Shown here: piece by piece, positions 46,497 to 57,649 of the stretch | Layout of the letters: the number at the start of each line of letters is the position of its first letter | How positions within the stretch are numbered: position 1 is the first letter of the stretch | Position numbers and translations under genes: made by a program | Source: Streptomyces sp. NBC_01335 | Lineage (GTDB): Bacteria; Actinomycetota; Actinomycetes; Streptomycetales; Streptomycetaceae | NCBI RefSeq assembly: GCF_035953295.1 | Contig: NZ_CP108370.1 | Span: 2,480,001-2,544,000, forward strand | Direction: 5' to 3' | DNA: 64,000 bases | The notes under the pieces: generated by a model | The model's database searches: none | What the model saw: only the letters and a program-made list of their open reading frames with translations | What the model was told of the DNA's origin: nothing

Positions 46497-47210
46497 TCAG
46501 GCTCCGGCCTGGAGGCGGAGGCCCGACAGGGTCAGCTCCAGCCCGGCGAGGAACTGCTCCGTGTCGTCGTGCCCGTCGAACTCCTCGACGATGTCGCGCA
46601 CGAACGGGAACTCCGAGGCGTCGAGCGCACGCCACGCCTGGGCGAAGCGGCCGAGGAACTCCTCGCGGTCCACGGAGCCGTCGAGCACCTCCGGGGGCGG
46701 CTCCTGTCCCAGGTCGGCGGCGCTGCCGACCACCACGCCCACGATCGCCGACACGGCGTGGAACCGCTGTCGCGGCGTGAGATCGAGGCGGAGCGTCTGC
46801 TGCCCCAGCGCCTCGTAGAGCCGCAGCGAATTACCCCGGACGACGGTGGTGCGCATGAAGTGCGCGCCCAGCCACGGCCGGTCCACGATCGCGTCGAACA
46901 GAGTGAGCGCCATCACGCGCAGGTCGTCGATCGCGTCGCCGCTGCGGGGCTGCGCCTCGACGGCGGCCAGCACTCCGCCGAGCACGTGGTCGATGGCGCG
47001 GTCGAGCAGATCGTCCTTGCCGGAGACGTACCAGTAGATGCTGCCGACGCCGGTGCCGAGCCGGGCCGCGAGGGCGCGCAGGGTCAGGGCCGGTTCGCCC
47101 GCCTCGTCCAGCAGGTCCACCGCCGCGGACATGACGGTCTCGATGGAGTGCGAAGCGCGCCGGCGTCCACGCGCGGGACGGTCGGCGGGTCGTGGTCGCG
47201 GGCCTGTCAT
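46497..47210 (-). CDS. TetR-family repressor
   Basis: The 237-residue protein has an N-terminal helix-turn-helix (EPALTLRALAARLGTGVGSIYWYVSGKDDLLDRAI) and a helical ligand-binding domain of the TetR_C type (FDAIVDRPWLGAHFM). The start is the ATG at 47210, three codons into a longer frame. It is divergent from an MFS exporter, and two palindromic sites lie between them, so it probably represses both genes until a drug-like ligand binds. Confidence 0.9.
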   Translation of the reverse strand: MTGPRPRPADRPARGRRRASHSIETVMSAAVDLLDEAGEPALTLRALAARLGTGVGSIYWYVSGKDDLLDRAIDHVLGGVLAAVEAQPRSGDAIDDLRVMALTLFDAIVDRPWLGAHFMRTTVVRGNSLRLYEALGQQTLRLDLTPRQRFHAVSAIVGVVVGSAADLGQEPPPEVLDGSVDREEFLGRFAQAWRALDASEFPFVRDIVEEFDGHDDTEQFLAGLELTLSGLRLQAGA

Positions 47211-47230
47211 GGGCCACATCCAATCACAGC

Positions 47231-47290
47231 TTGCTTCTTCATCGAACGTGGTTCTATCTTAGAACAACGTTCTATAGAACGTCGTTCGAT
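47231..47290. promoter_or_regulatory. Twin palindromic operators overlapping the MFS promoter
   Basis: A -35 TTGCTT (47231) and a -10 TATCTT (47255) are 18 bases apart for the MFS gene. Over the -10 lies GTTCTA-TCT-TAGAAC (47251-47265), and next to it a 16-bp perfect palindrome ACGTTCTATAGAACGT (47267-47282). Outer arms ATCGAACG and CGTTCGAT enclose both. TetR binding here would block RNA polymerase. Confidence 0.8.
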
Positions 47291-47320
47291 AGTCGGCGGC
47301 GTTCCCGGAGGAGGCCCGCC

Positions 47321-48790
47321 ATGACCACGACCACCCCCGCGCCACCCGAGGCGTCGCGCACCTACCCGTCCCTGCGGGCGGCCTGGATACCCCTGGCCGC
47401 CCTCTGTCTGGCCTTCTTCGTCGAGATGGTCGACAACACCCTGCTGTCCATCGCGCTCCCCACGATCGGCCGGGACCTCGGCAGCGGCACGACCGCCCTG
47501 CAGTGGGTCACCGGCGCGTACTCCCTGACCTTCGGCGGCCTGCTGCTGACGGCGGGATCGATGGCCGACCGGCTCGGACGACGCCGCGTGCTGCTGGTGG
47601 GCCTCGCGGTGTTCGGTCTGCTGAGCCTGGGCGTCGCCGCGGTCACCACCGCCGGGCAGCTCATCACCCTGCGGGCCGGTCTCGGCATCGCCGCGGCGGC
47701 CATGGCGCCGATCACGAACTCGCTGGTCTTCCGGCTGTTCGACGACAAGGCGCTGCGGATGCGCGCGATGACGCTGATGATCGTCGTCGGCATGTCCGGC
47801 TTCGTCCTCGGCCCCCTGCTGGGCGGCACCGCCCTGGCCCACGCGCGGTGGCAGTGGCTGCTGCTCGTGAACGCCCCGATCGCGCTGATCGCGGCCGTCG
47901 GCGTCCGTCTGGGAGTCCCGGCCGACCGGCCCGAGGACCTCACCCGCGACAAGCTCGACCTGCCCGGCGCCGCGCTGAGCGTCGCCACCATCGGCCTCGC
48001 CTGCTACGCGCTGACCAGCGGCGTCGAGCACGGCTGGCTCTCCGCGGCCACGATCGCCTCGGTCCTCGGCGCCGTCGCCGCCGGCATCGCCTTCGTGACG
48101 CACGAGCGCCGCAGCCGCGCGCCCATGCTGGACCTCAAGCTCTTCGGCAACGGCGTGGTCCGCGGCGCGGCCATCGCGCAGATCGGCACGGCCATCGCGA
48201 TGGCCGCCGTGATGTTCGGGCTGATCCTCCACTTCCAGTACGCCTACGGGTGGAGCCCCGTCCGGGCCGGTCTCGCGAACCTGCCGCTCATCGTGACCAT
48301 GATCGTCGCGACCCCGCTCTCCGAGTGGCTGGCGGGCCGGTTCGGCCACCGCGTCGCCTGCCTGGTCGGCGCGGCCTGCCTGACCGGCTCACTGGCCGGC
48401 CTCTCCTGGGGCGTCAGCCACGGCTACCTCGCCATCGCGGCCTGCATGGTCGTGATGACCATCGGCCTGCGCACCGTGATGACCATCTGCGCCATCGCGC
48501 TCGTCGACGCGATGCCCGCCAACCGCACGTCCATCGGCACGGCGCTCAACGACACCGCCCAGGAGGTCGGCACCAGCATCGGCACCGCCATGGTCGGCAC
48601 CCTGATCGCGGCACTGGTCACCACCCAGCTCCCCGCGGGCACCTGGAGTGGGGCTCTGGTGACGTCGTTCTTCCACGGCGAGCGGATCACCTACGCCATC
48701 CTGGCGGTCGTCGTCGGGCTGGTCGCGGCAGCCGGCGCACTCACCCTCTCCGACTCCCGGGTCACCGAGGAACCGGCCGGCCAGGAGTGA
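47321..48790 (+). CDS. MFS drug-efflux transporter (DHA2, 14-helix type)
   Basis: The 489-residue exporter starts MTTTTPAPPEASRTYPSLRA after a GGAGGAGG ribosome site 7 bases upstream. It has FVEMVDNTLLSIALPTIGRDLG, motif A as GSMADRLGRRRVLLVG, and a 14-helix length. It is divergent from the TetR gene, which should control it. Substrates cannot be inferred. Confidence 0.92.
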   Translation: MTTTTPAPPEASRTYPSLRAAWIPLAALCLAFFVEMVDNTLLSIALPTIGRDLGSGTTALQWVTGAYSLTFGGLLLTAGSMADRLGRRRVLLVGLAVFGLLSLGVAAVTTAGQLITLRAGLGIAAAAMAPITNSLVFRLFDDKALRMRAMTLMIVVGMSGFVLGPLLGGTALAHARWQWLLLVNAPIALIAAVGVRLGVPADRPEDLTRDKLDLPGAALSVATIGLACYALTSGVEHGWLSAATIASVLGAVAAGIAFVTHERRSRAPMLDLKLFGNGVVRGAAIAQIGTAIAMAAVMFGLILHFQYAYGWSPVRAGLANLPLIVTMIVATPLSEWLAGRFGHRVACLVGAACLTGSLAGLSWGVSHGYLAIAACMVVMTIGLRTVMTICAIALVDAMPANRTSIGTALNDTAQEVGTSIGTAMVGTLIAALVTTQLPAGTWSGALVTSFFHGERITYAILAVVVGLVAAAGALTLSDSRVTEEPAGQE

Positions 48791-48807
48791 GCCGGCGGCC
48801 CGCCGGC
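48791..48807. terminator. Possible hairpin between the MFS and phosphatase genes
   Basis: GCCGGCGG and CCGCCGGC are separated by a single base directly after the MFS stop codon. Convergent genes meet here, so it may serve both. Other GC-rich inverted repeats nearby make the exact element uncertain. Confidence 0.4.
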
Positions 48808-48866
48808 CCCGGCCGCCCCGTCGGCGCGGGGTCGGCGGGCCACCGTGGGCCCCGGGACCCGGCCGC

Positions 48867-50939
48867 TCAGTCGGCGCGCAGCACCAGCAGCGCCACGTCG
48901 TCGTCCGGCGGCAGCTCGGAGAAGCCGTGCACGGCCCGGCGGATCTCCTCCGCGACCTGCGACGCGCTCTGCCCGGCGCAGGTCGCGAGGGCCCGGGCGA
49001 GGCCGTCGCCGTCGTCGAAGAGCGCGGAGCCGGACCGCCGCTCGGTGACCCCGTCGGTGACGCAGAGCAGGCTGTCGCCCGGTTCCAGGTCGAAGCTCTG
49101 GCTCTCGTACGCCACGTCCTCCACCACCCCGAGCAGCACCTGCGGTTCGGCGACCGGGCGTACGGTGCCGTCCGGGCGGAGCAGCAGCGGCAGCGGGTGG
49201 CCCGCGCTGGCCACCGTGCACCGGGCGCCGCCGCCCGGGAGCGGGACGACCTCGCCGTAGAGCAGCGAGAGGAACCGGGACTGCCCGGCGTCCGTCAGCT
49301 GCTGCCCGCCCGCCGCCGCGACCATCAGGGCGGCGGCCTCGGCGGCCTCCATGGCGTCGTCGAGCAGCAGCCGGTTGAGCCGGTCCAGCACCTCGCCGAC
49401 CCCGAAGCCCTCGCGGGACAGCAGCCGGAGCCAGGGCCGGGCCAGGCCGGTCACCACGGCGGCCTCCGGGCCGCTGCCCTGGACGTCGCCGAGGACGAAG
49501 CACCAGCGGCGCTTCGGGCAGGGGAAGATGTCGTAGAAGTCACCTCCGACCACGCCGTCGTCGCTGGGCTCGTAGACGACGGCGCTGCTCATGCCGGGGA
49601 TGTCGGCGATCTTGTTGGGCAGCAGTCCGCGCTGGAGGATGCGGCTGATGGTGGCCTGCCGGGTGTACGCGCGGGCGGCCCCGACCGCCTGACCGAGGCG
49701 GCGCACGAAGTCCTCCACGACCCCGACCACGACCGCGGGCAGCTCGGCGCCGGAGTCGTGGTCGCGGCCGACGAGCACGGTGCCCAGCGTGCGGCCGCCG
49801 GCCGTGATGCGGCAGGCGAGGGCGGCCCCGTCGTGGGCGCCCGGCTCCCGGCCGCCCGGCGGCCAGGGCAGCGGCACGGGTCCCGGTCCGGCACTGTGCG
49901 GCAGCCGGAACGGCTCGCTCTCCAGCGCTCCCCCCAGCGGACCGGCGCCCGGCTCGTCGCCGTGCCGTACGCGGGTGAGGCGGGGTGCGCCCGGGGCGCC
50001 CGAGCCCTCCTCGTCCAGCCAGATCGCGCACCAGTCGACCAGCCGGGGGACGAGCATCCGGCCCGCTGTCGTCGCCACCAGCTCCTCGTCGAGCTGCCCG
50101 GTGAGCAGGTCGGACGCCTCCGCGAGGAAGGCGAGCGCGCCCTGCCGGTCCCAGACGCTGTCGTCGCGCGCCCCGGGCGGGGCGGCGGGCACCAGATGGT
50201 CGGCGGCGGGCTGCGGGGGCACGAGGACCGGGTGGCCGGCGGCCGCCGCCGCGGGGTCCGCGCCCTGCCGGTGCTCGACCGGAATGTCCGCGCCGGCCGG
50301 TGCGCCGGTGCCCCAGTCGCACACGGGGAGCCGGGCCCAGACGGTCTTGTGCCCGGTGCGGTAGGTGATGCCCCAGGCGACCGAGAGCGCGGCGACGAGG
50401 TCGAGCCCGCGCCCGTATTCGGCCAGACCGTACGGGTCGCCTGCCGCGGGTGCCCCGGAGCCGGGGACGGTGGCGGTGGCCGTGGCGTCGGGGACGGTGA
50501 CGGCGGGCGGGGTGGCCGCGCCCGCACCGGGGAGCGCCTTGGGTGCGGTGGCCGGCTCCCCGGCCACCTCGCCGGTCGCCCGGGCCGGGTGGTGGTCGGT
50601 GACCTCCAGGACCACGGCGGCGGGTTCCTCGCCGGTCGCGTGCTCCAGGCGCACCAGCACGTCGACCACGGTCCCGGCGTGCACCACGGCGTTGGTGACC
50701 AGCTCGCTGGCGACGTTCACCAGGTCGTCGGCGAGCCGGTCGCTGAACCCCACGGCGGCCGGGACCCCGAGCCCGGCCCATTCGGCCAGCACCGCACGGA
50801 CGAACCGACGGGCCCCGGACGGGGACTGCGGGGTCGCGGGCAGGCTGGTCGTACTGACGAGCGGGGGTCCGCCCGCCCGGTCCGCGTCGGTGCCACCCGG
50901 CCGGTGAATGGTGGCCCGTTGCAGTGGAATTGGCCCCAC
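48867..50939 (-). CDS. PP2C-type SpoIIE phosphatase with ATPase-fold and GAF-like domains
   Basis: The 690-residue protein starts at a GTG with GGAGGAG 7 bases upstream. An HATPase domain comes first (VNVASELVTNAVVHAGT, later GRGLDLVAALSVAWG, split by a long Ala/Pro-rich insert), then a GAF-like segment (LAEASDLLTGQLDEELVATTAGRML), then a PP2C SpoIIE domain (VVGGDFYDIF, LGDVQGSG, CVTDGVTERRSG, PPDDDVALLVL). It probably removes phosphate from an anti-anti-sigma factor, and its ATPase-fold part may act as an anti-sigma kinase. Such proteins are abundant in Streptomyces. Confidence 0.88.
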   Translation of the reverse strand: MGPIPLQRATIHRPGGTDADRAGGPPLVSTTSLPATPQSPSGARRFVRAVLAEWAGLGVPAAVGFSDRLADDLVNVASELVTNAVVHAGTVVDVLVRLEHATGEEPAAVVLEVTDHHPARATGEVAGEPATAPKALPGAGAATPPAVTVPDATATATVPGSGAPAAGDPYGLAEYGRGLDLVAALSVAWGITYRTGHKTVWARLPVCDWGTGAPAGADIPVEHRQGADPAAAAAGHPVLVPPQPAADHLVPAAPPGARDDSVWDRQGALAFLAEASDLLTGQLDEELVATTAGRMLVPRLVDWCAIWLDEEGSGAPGAPRLTRVRHGDEPGAGPLGGALESEPFRLPHSAGPGPVPLPWPPGGREPGAHDGAALACRITAGGRTLGTVLVGRDHDSGAELPAVVVGVVEDFVRRLGQAVGAARAYTRQATISRILQRGLLPNKIADIPGMSSAVVYEPSDDGVVGGDFYDIFPCPKRRWCFVLGDVQGSGPEAAVVTGLARPWLRLLSREGFGVGEVLDRLNRLLLDDAMEAAEAAALMVAAAGGQQLTDAGQSRFLSLLYGEVVPLPGGGARCTVASAGHPLPLLLRPDGTVRPVAEPQVLLGVVEDVAYESQSFDLEPGDSLLCVTDGVTERRSGSALFDDGDGLARALATCAGQSASQVAEEIRRAVHGFSELPPDDDVALLVLRAD

Positions 50940-51182
50940 GGTGCGGCTCCTCCGGATCTCGAAACGCCGCCGACACACGACAGAGTGACAGACCGGCCGT
51001 GCACAGGCGCACGGAGTTACCGAACTGGGAGAAGGAATACACGCCAACCCCGCGCGGGTCGCACGCCGGGGCGCACGGCGGGCGCGTGACGTAGGCAGCG
51101 GGGAGCGCGACGACCGCGCGGCGTACCCGGCCCGGCGCGCCCGCCGGGGGACGCACGGGGCCCGGGCGCGGCCCCGGAAGGA

Positions 51183-51239
51183 GCACGGGGCGGCACGGCC
51201 GTCCGCCGTACCGCCCCGGGCCCCTGCGCCGCCCCGTGC
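51183..51239 (-). terminator. Terminator downstream of the acyl-CoA ligase gene
   Basis: GCACGGGGCGGC pairs with GCCGCCCCGTGC across a GC-rich loop just after the ligase stop on the minus strand. The region 50940-51245 otherwise holds the phosphatase start region and no gene that I can support. Confidence 0.7.
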
Positions 51240-51245
51240 CCGCGC

Positions 51246-53138
<1,893 letters not shown>

Positions 53139-53419
53139 GACGTCCTCCGGGCCTGCGGCATCACTACGACCGGCCGCTTGGTGATCCTGCTGTGTCTGCT
53201 TGCTTCTCGTTCCCGCTCTGCGCGTGATCCTGATCCACCGCGCGTCCTGCTCGTCCCGCTCGCTCGACTGTTCCCGCCCTGTACGACCGGCTCACCACCG
53301 GCCGTGCGGCCGGTGCGTCACCGGCTTGCTTAACTGGCGAGTAACTAGACGAGCCGTGATCAGGGTAAAGCGCGCCCGGTGTCCGCGTAAGGGGCCACGG
53401 GCCGCCGGTTGATAACGAA

Positions 53420-53461
53420 CGGGCCCCCGCCCTCCGCGCTGCGCGGAGGAACAGGGGCCCG
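53420..53461 (-). terminator. Terminator downstream of lepA
   Basis: Outer arms CGGGCCCC and GGGGCCCG enclose an inner CCTCCGCGC / GCGCGGAGG hairpin, 68 bp after the lepA stop on the minus strand. The remaining 53139-53528 holds the upstream region of the acyl-CoA ligase gene and no gene that I can support. Confidence 0.8.
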
Positions 53462-53528
53462 AACGTGTGACGCCTCGAACACGGAGGAACCGCGGCGGGT
53501 GAGGCCGCGGGGCGGAGCCGGGGCGGGG

Positions 53529-55403
53529 CTACTTCTTGCCCTTGGCCTCGGCGGCGGACTCGTCGGTGGACAGGACCGCGATGAACGCGTCCTGCGGCAC
53601 CTCGACGTTGCCGACCATCTTCATCCGCTTCTTGCCTTCCTTCTGCTTCTCCAGCAGCTTCCGCTTACGGGAGATGTCACCGCCGTAGCACTTGGCGAGG
53701 ACGTCCTTGCGGATGGCGCGGACGGTCTCGCGGGCGATGACCCGGGAGCCGATGGCCGCCTGGATCGGCACCTCGAAGTTCTGCCGGGGGATGAGCTTCT
53801 GCAGCTTGGCGACGAGCCGCACGCCGTACGCGTACGCCTTGTCCTTGTGGGTGACGGCGGAGAACGCGTCCACCTTGTCGCCGTGCAGCAGGATGTCGAC
53901 CTTGACGAGCTGCGCCGACTGCTCGCCGGTGGGCTCGTAGTCGAGCGAGGCGTACCCACGGGTCTTCGACTTCAGCTGGTCGAAGAAGTCGAAGACGATC
54001 TCGGCGAGCGGCAGGGTGTAGCGGATCTCCACCCGGTCCTCGGAGAGGTAGTCCATGCCGATCAGGGTGCCGCGCCGGTTCTGGCAGAGCTCCATGATCG
54101 CGCCGATGAACTCGCTGGGCGCGAGGACGGTGGCCCGGACGACCGGCTCGTGCACCGAGTCGATCTTGCCCTCGGGGAACTCGCTCGGGTTGGTGACGAT
54201 GTGCTCGGTGCCGTCCTCCATCGTCACGCGGTACACCACGTTGGGCGCGGTGGCGATGAGGTCGAGACCGAACTCGCGCTCCAGGCGCTCGCGGATCACG
54301 TCGAGGTGGAGCAGGCCGAGGAAGCCCACGCGGAAGCCGAAGCCGAGCGCGGCGGAGGTCTCCGGCTCGTAGACCAGGGCCGCGTCGTTGAGCTGGAGCT
54401 TGTCCAGGGCCTCGCGCAGGTCCGGGTAGTCCGAGCCGTCCAGCGGGTAGAGGCCCGAGAACACCATCGGCTTCGGGTCCTTGTAACCGCCCAGCGCCTC
54501 GGTCGCCCCGCTGTGCAGCGAGGTGATCGTGTCACCGACCTTCGACTGACGGACGTCCTTCACGCCGGTGATGAGGTAACCGACCTCACCCACGCCGAGG
54601 CCGTCCGCCGGGGTCATCTCCGGAGACGAGACACCGATCTCCAGCAGCTCGTGCGTGGCGCCGGTCGACATCATCCGGATGCGCTCGCGCTTGTTGAGCT
54701 GGCCGTCGACCACACGGACGTACGTGACGACGCCGCGGTAGGAGTCGTAGACCGAGTCGAAGATCATCGCGCGGGCGGGGGCGTCCGCCTGGCCCACGGG
54801 GGCCGGAACGTCCCGGACCACCCGGTCCAGCAGCGCGTCCACGCCGACACCGGTCTTCGCGGAGACCCTGAGGACGTCCTCCGGCTGGCAGCCGATGAGG
54901 TTCGCCAGTTCCTCGGAGAACTTCTCGGGCTGCGCGGCCGGGAGGTCGATCTTGTTCAGCACCGGAACGATGGTGAGGTCGTTCTCCATGGCCAGGTACA
55001 GGTTGGCCAGGGTCTGCGCCTCGATCCCCTGGGCCGCGTCGACCAGCAGGACCGTGCCCTCACAGGCGGCGAGCGAACGCGACACCTCGTACGTGAAGTC
55101 CACGTGCCCGGGGGTGTCGATCATGTTGAGGATGTGGGTGCTGCCCTTGCCCTCCGCCGTGGTGGGCGCCCACGGCAGACGGACCGCCTGGGACTTGATG
55201 GTGATACCGCGCTCGCGCTCGATGTCCATCCGGTCGAGGTACTGGGCGCGCATCTGCCGCTGGTCGACCACGCCCGTCAGCTGGAGCATCCGGTCGGCAA
55301 GGGTCGACTTGCCGTGGTCGATGTGCGCGATGATGCAGAAGTTGCGGATCAGCGCCGGGTCGGTACGGCTCGGCGCAGGCACGTTGGTGGGAGTCGCGGG
55401 CAC
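53529..55403 (-). CDS. lepA: Elongation factor 4 (LepA)
   Basis: The 624-residue GTPase acts on stalled or mis-translocated ribosomes. G1 is [15 protein letters not shown]3 DTPGHVDF, G4 NKIDLP, and the C-terminal part has the EF4-specific end ([21 protein letters not shown]). It starts [24 protein letters not shown]. It is divergent from rpsT, which is usual. Confidence 0.96.
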   Translation of the reverse strand: MPATPTNVPAPSRTDPALIRNFCIIAHIDHGKSTLADRMLQLTGVVDQRQMRAQYLDRMDIERERGITIKSQAVRLPWAPTTAEGKGSTHILNMIDTPGHVDFTYEVSRSLAACEGTVLLVDAAQGIEAQTLANLYLAMENDLTIVPVLNKIDLPAAQPEKFSEELANLIGCQPEDVLRVSAKTGVGVDALLDRVVRDVPAPVGQADAPARAMIFDSVYDSYRGVVTYVRVVDGQLNKRERIRMMSTGATHELLEIGVSSPEMTPADGLGVGEVGYLITGVKDVRQSKVGDTITSLHSGATEALGGYKDPKPMVFSGLYPLDGSDYPDLREALDKLQLNDAALVYEPETSAALGFGFRVGFLGLLHLDVIRERLEREFGLDLIATAPNVVYRVTMEDGTEHIVTNPSEFPEGKIDSVHEPVVRATVLAPSEFIGAIMELCQNRRGTLIGMDYLSEDRVEIRYTLPLAEIVFDFFDQLKSKTRGYASLDYEPTGEQSAQLVKVDILLHGDKVDAFSAVTHKDKAYAYGVRLVAKLQKLIPRQNFEVPIQAAIGSRVIARETVRAIRKDVLAKCYGGDISRKRKLLEKQKEGKKRMKMVGNVEVPQDAFIAVLSTDESAAEAKGKK

Positions 55404-55630
55404 GCAGGGTCCTGATTCTTGAGACGCCGAACGCCGTGTCTCGGGTCGATGTCGGGTCGGTCGGATCTATACGTAGCTTCCATCGTCCCACGCCTGGGCC
55501 GCAGCCACGGGTTTGGGCCGGTAGGAGGGTGACTGGTACCGTGGGCAGCTGTGCCTCGTGGCTCCCTGGGTGATACCGCGGAGACGCGCGGCGCACTCAG
55601 AAGATCCAACGAACCTGAAAAGGCTCTCTC

Positions 55631-55897
55631 GTGGCGAACATCAAGTCCCAGATCAAGCGGAACAAGACCAACGAGAAGGCGCGCCTGCGCAACAAGGCCG
55701 TCAAGTCGTCGCTCAAGACCGCGATCCGCAAGGCCCGTGAGGCTGCCGTCGCCGGTGACGTCGAGAAGGCCACCACGGCCGCTCGCGACGCTTCCCGCGC
55801 GCTCGACAAGGCCGTCTCCAAGGGTGTCATCCACAAGAACGCCGCGGCCAACAAGAAGTCGGCCCTGGCCTCCAAGGTTGCCTCCCTCAGCGCCTGA
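55631..55897 (+). CDS. rpsT: 30S ribosomal protein S20
   Basis: The 88-residue basic, helical protein binds 16S rRNA. It starts at a GTG with [21 protein letters not shown] as the family signature and ends [15 protein letters not shown]. It is monocistronic and followed by a strong terminator at 56017. Confidence 0.97.
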   Translation: MANIKSQIKRNKTNEKARLRNKAVKSSLKTAIRKAREAAVAGDVEKATTAARDASRALDKAVSKGVIHKNAAANKKSALASKVASLSA

Positions 55898-56016
55898 GCA
55901 CCCTGATGTGATCGCCGGAACGGACACAGCGGGCCCTCTCTCCCGCTCCTGACCGGCACCCCGTGCCGCACACCGAACCTGCGTTCGCCACGCGGGTGCG
56001 GCACACACAGCGTGAA

Positions 56017-56068
56017 CGGAAAGGCCCCGCTCGTCCCCCTCCCCGGGGTGACGAACGGGGCCTTTCCG
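56017..56068. terminator. Terminator between rpsT and holA
   Basis: CGGAAAGGCCCCG and CGGGGCCTTTCCG form the outer stem around a nested CGTC/GACG hairpin. It lies between convergent rpsT and holA and ends in a short T run on each strand. Confidence 0.88.
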
Positions 56069-56165
56069 TGTGTGGGGCGGGGGTGTGCGCGTACGGGCGC
56101 GGGCGCGGGTATGGGCCTCCAGAGGCCGGGGGTCTCACCTCCGGCACCGGCTCAGCGGCTCGGGA

Positions 56166-57152
56166 TCAGCGGCCCGCGCGGGCGGCTCGCGCCACGGCGA
56201 CGACCGCCTTCTCCAGGGCGTACTCCGGGTCGTCCCCGCCGCCCTTGACGCCGGCGTCGGCGGCGGCCACGGCCAGGGTCGCCGCCGCGATCCCGTCCGG
56301 GGTCCAGCCGCGCATCTGCTGGCGTACCCGGTCGATCTTCCACGGCGGCATGCCGAGCTCGCGGGCCAGGTCGGCGGGGCGACCGCCCCGGGCGGAGGAG
56401 AGCTTGCCGATGGCCCGGACGCCCTGGGCGAGGGCGCTGGTGATGAGGACGGGGGCGACCCCCGTCGAGAGCGACCAGCGCAGCGCCTCCAGCGCCTCGG
56501 CCGCCCGCCCTTCGACCGCCCGGTCGGCGACGGTGAACGAGGACGCCTCGGCACGGCCCGTGTAGTAGCGCCCGACGACGGCCTCGTCGATGGTGCCTTC
56601 CACGTCCGCGACGAGCTGGGAGACGGCGCTCGCCAGCTCCCGCAGGTCGCTGCCGATGGAGTCCACGAGGGACTGGCACGCCTCCGGGGTGGCCGAACGG
56701 CCCAGCGCCCGGAACTCCGACCGTACGAAGGTGAGCCGCTCGGCCGGCTTCGTCGTCTTCGGGCAGGCGACCTCACGCGCTCCGGCCTTGCGGGCCGCGT
56801 CCAGCAGGCCCTTGCCCTTGGCGCCGCCCGCGTGGAGCAGCACCAGGGTGATCTCCTCGGCCGGGGAGTCGAGGTACGCCTTGACGTCCTTCACGGTGTC
56901 GGCGGAGAGATCGTGGGCGTTGCGGACGATCACCACCTTCCGCTCGGCGAAGAGGGACGGGCTGGTCAGCTCGGCGAGCGTGCCGGGCTGCAACTGCTCC
57001 GAGGCGAGATCGCGGACGTCCGTGTCGGCGTCGGCGGCGCGGGCAGCCGCCACCACCTGCTGCACGGCGCGGTCGAGGAGGAGGTCCTCCTGGCCCACGG
57101 CGAGCGTGAGAGGGGCGAGCGGGTCGTCGGTGGGGTTCCTTCTGGTGGCCAT
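56166..57152 (-). CDS. holA: DNA polymerase III delta subunit
   Basis: The 328-residue clamp-loader subunit starts MATRRNPTDDPLAPLTLAVG. It has GQEDLLLDRAVQQVVAAA (the AAA-like lid), SLFAERKVVIVRNAHDL, DAARKAGAREVACPK, and a helical C-terminal collar domain. It opens the beta clamp for loading. Start chosen because the upstream frame is a Pro/Arg-rich run. Confidence 0.93.
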   Translation of the reverse strand: MATRRNPTDDPLAPLTLAVGQEDLLLDRAVQQVVAAARAADADTDVRDLASEQLQPGTLAELTSPSLFAERKVVIVRNAHDLSADTVKDVKAYLDSPAEEITLVLLHAGGAKGKGLLDAARKAGAREVACPKTTKPAERLTFVRSEFRALGRSATPEACQSLVDSIGSDLRELASAVSQLVADVEGTIDEAVVGRYYTGRAEASSFTVADRAVEGRAAEALEALRWSLSTGVAPVLITSALAQGVRAIGKLSSARGGRPADLARELGMPPWKIDRVRQQMRGWTPDGIAAATLAVAAADAGVKGGGDDPEYALEKAVVAVARAARAGR

Positions 57153-57183
57153 CGCCGTCCAGCATCCCACGCCCCACCGACAG

Positions 57184-57255
57184 CCGGTCCGCCCTCCGCT
57201 GCCGCCTGCCCGGTCCGCCCTCCGCTGCCTGCCCGGTCCGCCGTCCGCCCGGTCC
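57184..57255. repeat. Short direct repeats upstream of the small hypothetical gene
   Basis: Three copies of CCGGTCCGCC start at 57184, 57210 and 57233, the first two continuing CTCCGCTGCC, at 26- and 23-bp steps, in the divergent gap between holA and the gene at 57290. They could be an operator array or slippage products. Confidence 0.55.
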
Positions 57256-57289
57256 TCGGTCCGGGGCACGGTGGAACGCGGGCGAGAAT

Positions 57290-57541
57290 ATGTGGGTGAG
57301 CGATGTGAGACATGTACTGGTGCTGCCCGACCGTGACGCCGCCCGGGAGGTGGCCGAGGAACTCCCCGACCGCTTCGCCGTCGGCGAGGAACCGCAGTTG
57401 CTGAGGGACGCGCTGGCCGGTGAGGACGACGCCGAGGACGCCCAGTGGCTGGTGGTCGTGGAGGACCCGGACGGGCAGCTGGACACCGCCGCTCTCGACG
57501 CCTTCGCGGCGGAGTACGAGGGGTGGCTGGAGGCCCCGTAA
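57290..57541 (+). CDS. Small conserved hypothetical protein
   Basis: The 83-residue acidic protein starts MWVSDVRHVLVLPDRDAARE and ends in a helical stretch (ALDAFAAEYEGWLEA). It looks like a compact alpha/beta protein with no membrane segment and no known motif. It is divergent from holA. A GTG two codons later would also give a good start. The codon pattern supports a real gene. Confidence 0.6.
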   Translation: MWVSDVRHVLVLPDRDAAREVAEELPDRFAVGEEPQLLRDALAGEDDAEDAQWLVVVEDPDGQLDTAALDAFAAEYEGWLEAP

Positions 57542-57649
57542 CCGGAGGCCCCGTAACGGAGCCGCAGCGGGGGCACGGGGCCACGAGCGGGGGCGCCGGG
57601 CGGGGCAGGGATCCCAGTACCCCGTCGGGCCCGGGCCCTGCCCGGCGGG

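Noticed and set aside
50940..51186. A coding extension upstream of the phosphatase GTG.
   Set aside because: A strong ribosome site lies just before the GTG at 50939, and the upstream residues are Cys/Arg-rich without domain support.
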